NCBI RefSeq assembly: GCF_041381155.1
Contig: NC_091142.1
Location: forward strand, 7,364,778-7,428,777
Origin: Argopecten irradians
Lineage: Eukaryota; Mollusca; Bivalvia; Pectinida; Pectinidae
Length of the DNA stretch: 64,000 nt
Direction: 5' to 3'
Position numbers and translations under genes: made by a program. The notes beneath the pieces are model-generated. The model was given only the letters and a program-made list of their open reading frames with translations, ran no database searches and was not told where the DNA came from. Shown here piece after piece: positions 57,079 to 64,000 of the stretch. Position 1 is the first letter of the stretch. Each line of letters begins with the position of its first letter.

Positions 57079-60000
57079 GTAAGTCGTCTCCAAGCCATCA
57101 AACTAAAGAAGTGGCGATTATCATTAAACCTCGGCCGATTCGGTAACCTACATTTGTTAGATCGAGAAACTTCGGCATTTTCCGTAAACAATAAAATATG
57201 GTATTTTCTCGTGCCGAAGGTTCCTGATATATTTTTATATGCAAGGCGGAATAGAAGTTGTTGATATAAATTTCACCGAAGCTGTAAAACTTTCATATCT
57301 ACTGGTGTCTCTTAAGACCAATCTGGTAATTCTGATCTAAGAAACAACATGAATACGTGTTTTATTGAAACAAAGTTTCACAGGGCGCATCTTCATCAAC
57401 TAGAATCAAGACGAAATGAAGTGAAGTGGATTGATCGATAGTAGGCTTCTATGATGACAGGCTCAAGTTGCTGTTTAGTTTCTCATTACTATCGTTTGTT
57501 AAAATAGATTATTGCTACTATCATGTGAGGGAATCGTATGTACACAAAGTAAAATGTCCTGTTTTTTTTCTCCCTATAGACGAACCTGAATATTTCGTAT
57601 GATGCCACGCTCCAGAAGCAAGCGACAGTATCCCAAACAAGTATAAATGAATCTCCTCCAACAATCGAAATCGAACTGAAAGACTACCGCGATGTAAGTT
57701 TCTCCTGAAGAAGAGAGAACAGTTGAATGATAGAATTGTCATGAAAACGGTAGCAGAGTAGGTGTAATATACAGCTGTTGTATGACTGGTCATTGTTTCC
57801 AGGTTAAAATTTGCGCTTTCAGTGATGATTTAAAAACAAATCAACAAATAAAGATTCTATGATGCTGTCTTAAGATTATATATATGATAAACATACCTTA
57901 TCATTTCACGTCAATTTCTTCAGCAATTAATCAAAATTCACAAAATATATTCATTTTGAGACATAATTGCTTTGAGCCCGAAGAATATTGTTCTTCATTG
58001 TTTTAATCGTGTATCGAAATATGTCGGCTTGGTTGTTTCAGCATGTTATGACATAGTCTAGGGGTTAGTATTACGGCAGTGATAGTAACCCATAATATAA
58101 AATAGATAAGAAACCCAATTACATGTATATTACAAATATCGTATTATCAAATTAATGTAATGCTTTCCATTGTAGGGAGTTCAATACAACGTGAGAAATG
58201 GAAAATGCTTTAAAAATCCGCTGAAGTCTCCCATGCCCAATTGCATACCAGGTAAATGTGAATAGGTACTCTTCACTTTGGGTTAATTTCCTTTGTTGAA
58301 CAAAAGGTCAGATACTTTTTCGATATATACTAGTAGATGATCTACATTTTTATTTATTACTAGATCGTAGACATGTCATCTTCATTAGCAGCAGAATGAA
58401 CGATCGACCGTCAATCTGATATAAACACAAACATTATTTATCCCGTAACTATGCATGTTTTGCAATAGAAAAACCATGTGATATAAATCATTTATGTTCA
58501 CACACTCAAGTGTGTAAGCACTCACGGCGCCCCTGATAGGTTAACACTAGGATCTCTTGATTCCGATTGTCTGATACTTTCCATAGCACATTTTCTTTTA
58601 GATAGCATTGTATTTACTGTATAACAGGTAATTGCTTATTAAAGATGTTCCACCGCCGACAGAGCATAAATGATATTCATCATTTGAACAATAATTAGCG
58701 TTTAATCGTGTATATATATGTCTAATTAACACAAAAAAATAATATGAAATAATTTATTTTGCCTTTGGTGCATGCGCAATCAGTACTTCATTCAATATAG
58801 GATATTGTGCCACGGATTTTTTTCGGGATGCAATTAATTATTTTGCATATTTTTAACTTGAAGTAAAATTAGAAGCTCAAACTTTTCAATGTTGGTAATG
58901 GTGTAAAGTAAGTAACTTCTGTAACTGAAGAAAAATATTAAATCGTCTGTTCCTGCTTTTGATAGAGAAACATACTATTTGTCAGCGGTGGAGCATCTTT
59001 AAAGTATTAAACAATATATATTGGCTCTCTATTTAGGCACTATATTTTATGGCGGAAAGATATCATACATTGTATGGTGGCAAGTTTCCCTGATTGAAGA
59101 TGAGAAAATTGTCACCATGGTATAAATATCGAGGTAAAGTTATGGGATAAACAAATTTCCCAACGCGTGACTGTTGTTCATCATGTTCATCAAAACACTC
59201 GTTGTGTATTTACAATATTCACTGAATCCGCAAAAGATGTTTGACACTGATCAATTTGCATCAGCAGCCGTAGATTATTATTTCATTAAAAAAAGGTTAA
59301 AATCTTACCGAGACAATAGTGATTTTGTTGTGGCCGTGACGTCACGAGGCTTTATTGCATGGGTACATGTAGCCATGTGTTAAAGTCTCAGGCGACATGA
59401 GTGTATTGCATGAGATCTAGACTAGTCAGTATTTCACCCGCGGGTATGAGAGCAAAAATGTATACATTCCTATTTCCTCCCTACAGATAGTATTGATCAG
59501 TTTTTGTTTTGCTACAAAATTTCGTTGACAATCCGCATAAAGTGATAAGCTGTTAGTGGAATAGATTTTTTTTTGCCTTTTTTAATTAGCTGAATGTTAC
59601 TACCCGTACATTTGTATTTGTGTTTTGAAGATGATGCCACATACGAGCCGATGGTCATGGGATCTGGCGCTACCAAACTGAAAGGGGGAGTATATACGTA
59701 TACGTTACATGGTATCAAAGTAACAGATTTCGTGACCGACGACTGTGTCCTTATCTCTCAGATATTAAATGGAAATGTAGGCCCAACTGGTACAGTTAAT
59801 TTTTTATATAACACATGATAATTTATTTGTTACTCTCTTTTATGAAGTTTGAACAAATATCTGATAGTAGTAATATTGGTGGAAGGCTTCCCTTATAGGC
59901 CATGGGCTAGGAGGGTCCCACATGCAACCCCCCCCCCCCCCCAAAAAAAAAAAAAAAAAAAAAAGAAGTTAACATTGCATAAGTTAGGATGAACTTCCGG

Positions 60001-63000
60001 TTATGACGTCATCAAGATGGCCGCCATCTCGAATTTCACTAAAAAAAGAAAAATATTCATAACATTGACATTTTTCAACCAAAGTAGACAAATGAGGTAT
60101 CAAAATGACCACAATAGAACAAGTACATATCCGGACCAAATAATCCAATATGTGTAGCGATTTGTACGAAGGAAATGAAAAAATAAGATTTTAAGCTCAA
60201 AAATGGTAATTTTTCAGCAAATTTTTCATATTTGTCTTCACGCAGCAAAAATGTTTCTCAACGACAAAATATTATTCGTAATCAGTTTTTTGATCTCTTA
60301 TCAATCGATAAATCAATAAAAAACTCCAACAAAAACAAAAAATATGTAATGGCGTCATTACCGGAACTTATACAATGTTAACATTGTTTTTTGTTGTTGT
60401 TTTTGTTTAAACTTGTTTATAAGTGGACAAAAAACTAATTAGAAATAACAGTTTGCTGTTGGAAAACATTTTTGCTGCGTCAAGCAAAATATGAAAAATT
60501 TACTAAAAAATTACCATTTTTGAGCTTAAAATCCTATTTTTTCACTTCTTGCGTAAAAATCACTACATATATTTGCTTATTTGGTCCTCATATGTTTTTA
60601 TTGTTCTATTGTGGTCATTTTGATACCTCATTTGTCTACTTCGGTTTAAAAATGTCAATGTTATGAATATTTTTCATTTTTTAGTGAAATTCGAGATGGC
60701 GGCCATCTTGATGACGTCATAACCGGAAGTTCATCCCAACTTATGCAATGTTAACAATTTGATTTGTGATCAGTGGGTCATAAGGGTTAAGAAAAATATT
60801 GGTTCGGAGGTTTGGGGGGGGGGTGCATGTGGGACCCTACTAGCCCATGGCCTATTAGGTAATAGTTGGCGATTCAAATTGACGGACCCAGCCAGCTGTC
60901 AATCAAAGCTCCTTGTAACCGCATTTGAATTTGCATTTTGTATTGTCTATACATATGTACAAGGAAATTTGTAACGATATTTAATGGATACACTGGCGAT
61001 CGGTCTATCGCCCGCCATTCATAATCTGTCCTTAACCGATCAGTTGTTAATACTTTTTCTTATTTTATTTCTTGAAAGGTTCTGAATGGTTGTTTCTCAC
61101 ATTTCAAATATAGGTTCCTGTTTTTTCATCCGTTATGCATATTTAATTTTTGGAAAGGTTCTGCATGGATGTTTCTCATATTGCAAATGTAGGTTCCTCT
61201 GTTTTCTTCCGTTATGCATATTTTATTTTGGGACCAATCGCTAAGCGACTATAACACAAAACACTAGATTTTCTGTGCAATCCAAGTTGTCACTCGGTGT
61301 TCATTTTCCTGTTTCGCCGTCAGACACAGTGATAGTCAACGAACCCGAGGTAATTAGGAAGACGACGGAAATACAATACGACCCGCGTTATGCAAATGAA
61401 CATTTGATTTACAGTATTTCGATCAAATTGTTTAGAAAATTGTGGAAAGTATAGTATAAACGGTAAGATGATAACGTTTGAGACTATACACATATTTTAC
61501 ATGTGTCACTTTCCCATTTAAAATTAAAAGCCATTTCGATGTAGGTATGTACCTTTAATTAACAGCTGTTATTTTCATATGGGAACAAAATACTACACAA
61601 TCCAAAAAAAATCAAGATTTTAACAATGTCGACAAAATCGATCTCATATGTTAAAGGCTCACTACCTTTCCGAAACAAAAAAAATAAAGTTTCTTTAACA
61701 CAATAATAACATCAGAAAATTTGTATCGGTAGCATAAGACGAGATTACCACACCAAACAAATGCAAGATGTTAACAGGGAAGATGAATGTGTCGCTGTTT
61801 TTCTGTCTGATGCAATTAAAGTCACGCGTGGTAATTAGGACGACGTCGGGAAACGCAAGACGACCCGTGTTATAAGAAATTAATATATAATTTGTTTTCT
61901 AATCAAATTGTTCATAAGGTGAAGTTAAATGTAGTATTAACGTTAAGCTAATAACTTTAACAACTTTACAAAATCATCAATTTCGTTAGACGTTCTATTT
62001 TTCAAAATCAAAAGCTGTTTGGAAAGGTAGTGTGCCTTTAATGTTAATATCTTTTATCATTTTTATTGTTGTTTATATTGACCAATCCAAAATGATAGTT
62101 TTCCGATGATGACAAATAGATGGTTTTAACATTACTTACTTATCGGTTGTTGTTTTTTGTATTGCTGCAGTGGAATACTGGTATACCTTAGGCTATTCTG
62201 CTTTAACTCTTGGGATTAAAGACGAAAAGGTGTTTGATGTACCTGCCACCTGCAAAAACGTAAGTTTAACATATTTGACGGCTCAACAAGTAACTACATA
62301 CAGCCAAAACTGTCTATAAAGACCATCAAAGCACTTGTACTTGTGATATACAGTCAAACCTGTATATAAAGACCACCCAAGTATCTGTACCTGTGATATA
62401 CAGTCAAACCTGTCTATAAAGAACACTCAGGTATCTGTACCTGTGATATACAGTCAAACCTGTCTATAAAGACTACCTGAGTATCTACCTTTGATAAACA
62501 GTCAAACCTGTCTATAAAGAACACTCAGGTATCTGTACCTGTGATATACAGTCAAACCTGTTTATAAAGACCACCCAAGTATCTGTACCTGTGATATACA
62601 GCCAAAACTGTCTATAAAGACCATCCAAGCACTTGTACCTGTGATATACAGTCAAAACTGTCTATAAAGACCACTCAAGTATATGTACCTGTGATATACA
62701 GTCAAACCTGTCGAAAAAGACTACCTGAGTATCTGTACCTGTGATATACAGTCAAACCTGTCGATAAAGACTACCTGAGTATCTGTACCTGTGATATACA
62801 GTCAAACCTGTCCATAAAACCCAAGTATCTTTACCTGTGATATACAGTCAAACCTATCTATAAAGACCACCTGAGTATCTGTACCTGTGATATTCAGTCA
62901 AACCTGTTTATAAAGACCACCCAATTATCTGAACCTGTAATATACAGTCAAACCTGTTTATAAAGTCCACCCAAGTACAATGTATTTGTACCTGTGATAT

Positions 63001-63681
63001 AAAGTCAAACTTGTCTTTGAAGACCGCGCAAGTAGCCGGGCGGTCAGACATAACTTGAATTATAATGGAAAATATCAATACGGGACCCTATAAAAGTGGT
63101 CTTATTCAGCAGTTGGTATTTATAAAGAGGTGATCGTTAAGGAAGTTTGTATATTTAGAATTTGCTTACACAAAATACCGTAAAAATAACATTTCAATGA
63201 GAAAATGATTTATAGTCACAATATCATATTATTATGTTTTCGATTGTGTTCTGGCCTATTCTGTTTCCTTAATGGTTAAGACCCCGTTTAAACTAGTGAC
63301 TTCTTATATGCCTATAAATATCAATTCATCTATACCTTAATACGAAAAGTCAAAAGGTAACTAACAAATTCTGGTCTAGTATGAAGGTCATGTGGTTTTG
63401 ACCTTTTTTGGCATCAGATCTATCGTAGGTATGGCTGATACAAAACAAAAAGTAACAAACACTACACTGGGCATAAACGTAGTAATGCAGATATGTTTTA
63501 GTCCCCATGACAAAGACCCATACGCGGAAAATACAGTGTACTTATTTATCTTACTATTTTCTTACTTTCAGTATGTTTTATGTATGTGTATAATAGTGTT
63601 TTTTAAAACTAAGTATTTTTTCACTTTGTTTCACAGGCCACAGAGGTTGAAAACGCTAGGCTATCTGTTTGGCAGATCTAG
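56969..63681 (+). CDS. Ependymin-related (EPDR) domain 2, exons F-K (complete C-terminus)
   Basis: Exons 56969-57078, 57580-57693, 58176-58251, 59631-59789, 62171-62259 and 63637-63681 keep phase with GT/AG borders and end in TAG. The reading contains DPVQQAPRKCCFPQKF (the N-terminal cysteine pair of the domain), LNISYDATLQKQ, TIEIELKDYRD, GVQYNVRNGKCFKNPL, PNCIP, a YEPMVMGSGATKLKGG block, TDDCVLIS and LGIKDEKVFDVPATC, then a short tail ending LSVWQI. This is the full EPDR order. N-glycosylation motifs are NIS and NES. Compared with domain 1 it has the extra N-terminal CC exon. No signal-peptide exon was found directly upstream, which favours a fused second domain over a separate gene, though a missed distant exon is possible. 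Confidence 0.85.
57580..57693 (+). CDS. EPDR domain 2, exon G
   Basis: Acceptor CCCTATAG; 38 codons, TNLNISYDATLQKQATVS through IEIELKDYRD, donor GTAAGT. Confidence 0.88.
58176..58251 (+). CDS. EPDR domain 2, exon H
   Basis: Acceptor CATTGTAG; GVQYNVRNGKCFKNPLKS then PMPNCIP and one base; donor GTAAAT as in exon B. Confidence 0.88.
58639..59002. mobile_element. TTAA-flanked MITE (AGATGYTCCACCGC family), inverted copy
   Basis: AGATGTTCCACCGCCGACAG and GTCAGCGGTGGAGCATCT pair; TTAA stands at each border. The interior matches the 47287 copy in reverse. It lies in the intron between exons H and I. Confidence 0.85.
59631..59789 (+). CDS. EPDR domain 2, exon I
   Basis: Acceptor TTTTGAAG; DDATYEPMVMGSGATKLK through GIKVTDFVTDDCVLISQ and ILNGNVGPT; donor GTACAG leaves one base. 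Exon C has the same phase and length within one codon. Confidence 0.87.
59896..60854. mobile_element. Foldback element, ~960 bp, with TTA flanks
   Basis: The outer ends TAGGCCATGGGCTAG and the inverse are flanked by TTA on both sides (59893-59895, 60855-60857), a duplication length used by PIF/Harbinger elements. Inside are poly-C and poly-G runs, then GAACTTCCGGTTATGACGTC and ATGGCCGCCATCTCGAATTT paired with their inverses, and longer diverged arms to the middle near 60340. It lies in the intron between exons I and J. Confidence 0.82.
61651..62041. mobile_element. TTAA-flanked MITE (CACTACCTTTCCG family), full copy
   Basis: AGGCTCACTACCTTTCCGAA and GGAAAGGTAGTGTGCCT are the ends, with TTAA at 61651-61654 and 62038-62041. 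The interior has GACGACCCGTGTTATAAG. A more diverged relative precedes it at about 61350-61560. Confidence 0.82.
62171..62259 (+). CDS. EPDR domain 2, exon J
   Basis: Acceptor TTGCTGCAG; VEYWYTLGYSALTLGIKD then EKVFDVPATCKN; donor GTAAGT in phase 0. A 50-bp minisatellite starts about 40 bp downstream. Confidence 0.88.
62298..63035. repeat. 50-bp minisatellite in the EPDR intron
   Basis: Around 15 units of CAGTCAAACCTGTCTATAAA then GACCACCCAAGTATCTGTAC then CTGTGATATA. Sequence similar to this unit is widely scattered in invertebrate genomes, from memory; here it has expanded next to the exon J donor. Confidence 0.93.
63637..63681 (+). CDS. EPDR domain 2, exon K (terminal)
   Basis: Acceptor TTTCACAG; ATEVENARLSVWQI and TAG. 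The first AATAAA downstream is near 63985, close to the window edge. Confidence 0.8.
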   Translation, partial: ATEVENARLSVWQI

Positions 63682-63892
63682 TCCTGGTCCCAGGCAAACG
63701 TCAACTTAATTCAATCTGAAGAAAGAATATAAGCTGGAAATCTATAATGCTGAATCAATCAACTTCTTAAAAACGTATCAGTAAAATCATATTTCATGGG
63801 GTTTTTTGTTTTTGTTTTGTTAAACATATCTTTATTATTAACATGTCTTTATTTCATGTGTTTAAGGGTACAATATATCTAAAGTTAAAACG

Positions 63893-64000
63893 ATGCTCCG
63901 CCGCTGACAGAACATACTCATCATTTGAACAATAATTAGTGTTAAATGGCGTATATTTATGTCTAAGTAACAAAAAATACTATAGAATAAACTATTTTGC
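63893..64000. mobile_element. TTAA-type MITE (AGATGYTCCACCGC family), cut by the window end
   Basis: Starts ACGATGCTCCGCCGCTGACA and continues as the family interior (CATCATTTGAACAATAATTA) to the last base of the window. Confidence 0.7.

Overview
The window looks like nuclear DNA from an invertebrate animal, most likely a bivalve mollusc. It is AT-rich, the genes are split by long introns with GT...AG borders, and the intergenic and intronic DNA is packed with short palindromic elements, tRNA-derived repeats and minisatellites. The bivalve assignment is inference from the repeat style and gene families; a scallop-like genome is my best guess. Nothing bacterial, plasmid or viral is visible. 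Gene models were built by hand from frame, phase, splice sites and remembered family sequences, so exon edges are predictions.

Layout. (1) 1-1.2 kb: last coding exon of a short-chain dehydrogenase (plus strand), flanked by two blocks of a ~168-bp repeat. (2) 1.2-9.7 kb: no gene seen; short inverted-repeat elements. (3) 9.7-26.7 kb, minus strand: a complete five-exon TLC-domain membrane protein of the TLCD1/TLCD2 type. (4) 26.7-30.9 kb: intergenic. (5) 30.9-40.65 kb, plus strand: a complete nine-exon INO80B, a zf-HIT subunit of the INO80 chromatin remodeller. (6) 40.65-52.4 kb: no confident gene; tandem repeats, inverted-repeat elements and a ~0.9-kb foldback. (7) 52.4-63.7 kb, plus strand: eleven exons coding for two successive ependymin-related (EPDR) domains whose exon order, lengths and most phases match. 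The phases allow one two-domain secreted protein, but two tandem genes are not excluded. The N-terminal part of the first domain was not found.

The genes are unrelated in function: lipid composition of membranes (TLCD), chromatin (INO80B), secreted or lysosomal ligand-binding type proteins (EPDR) and a redox enzyme tail (SDR). They do not form a pathway.

Most interesting structures. A ~2.4-kb, 47-bp-period minisatellite in the TLCD gene is built from copies of the end of coding exon 4 including its splice donor. At 25.26-25.61 kb a minimal LTR retroelement (two 130-bp LTRs, primer-binding site, polypurine tract) carries a tRNA-like sequence with intact A and B boxes in each LTR, with a solo LTR of the same family at 31.4 kb flanked by a 4-bp duplication. 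A 2.46-kb hAT-like element with an 8-bp target duplication fills much of INO80B intron 1 and houses a CCTTAAGG-rich minisatellite. INO80B exon 3 also starts inside a diverged tandem repeat.
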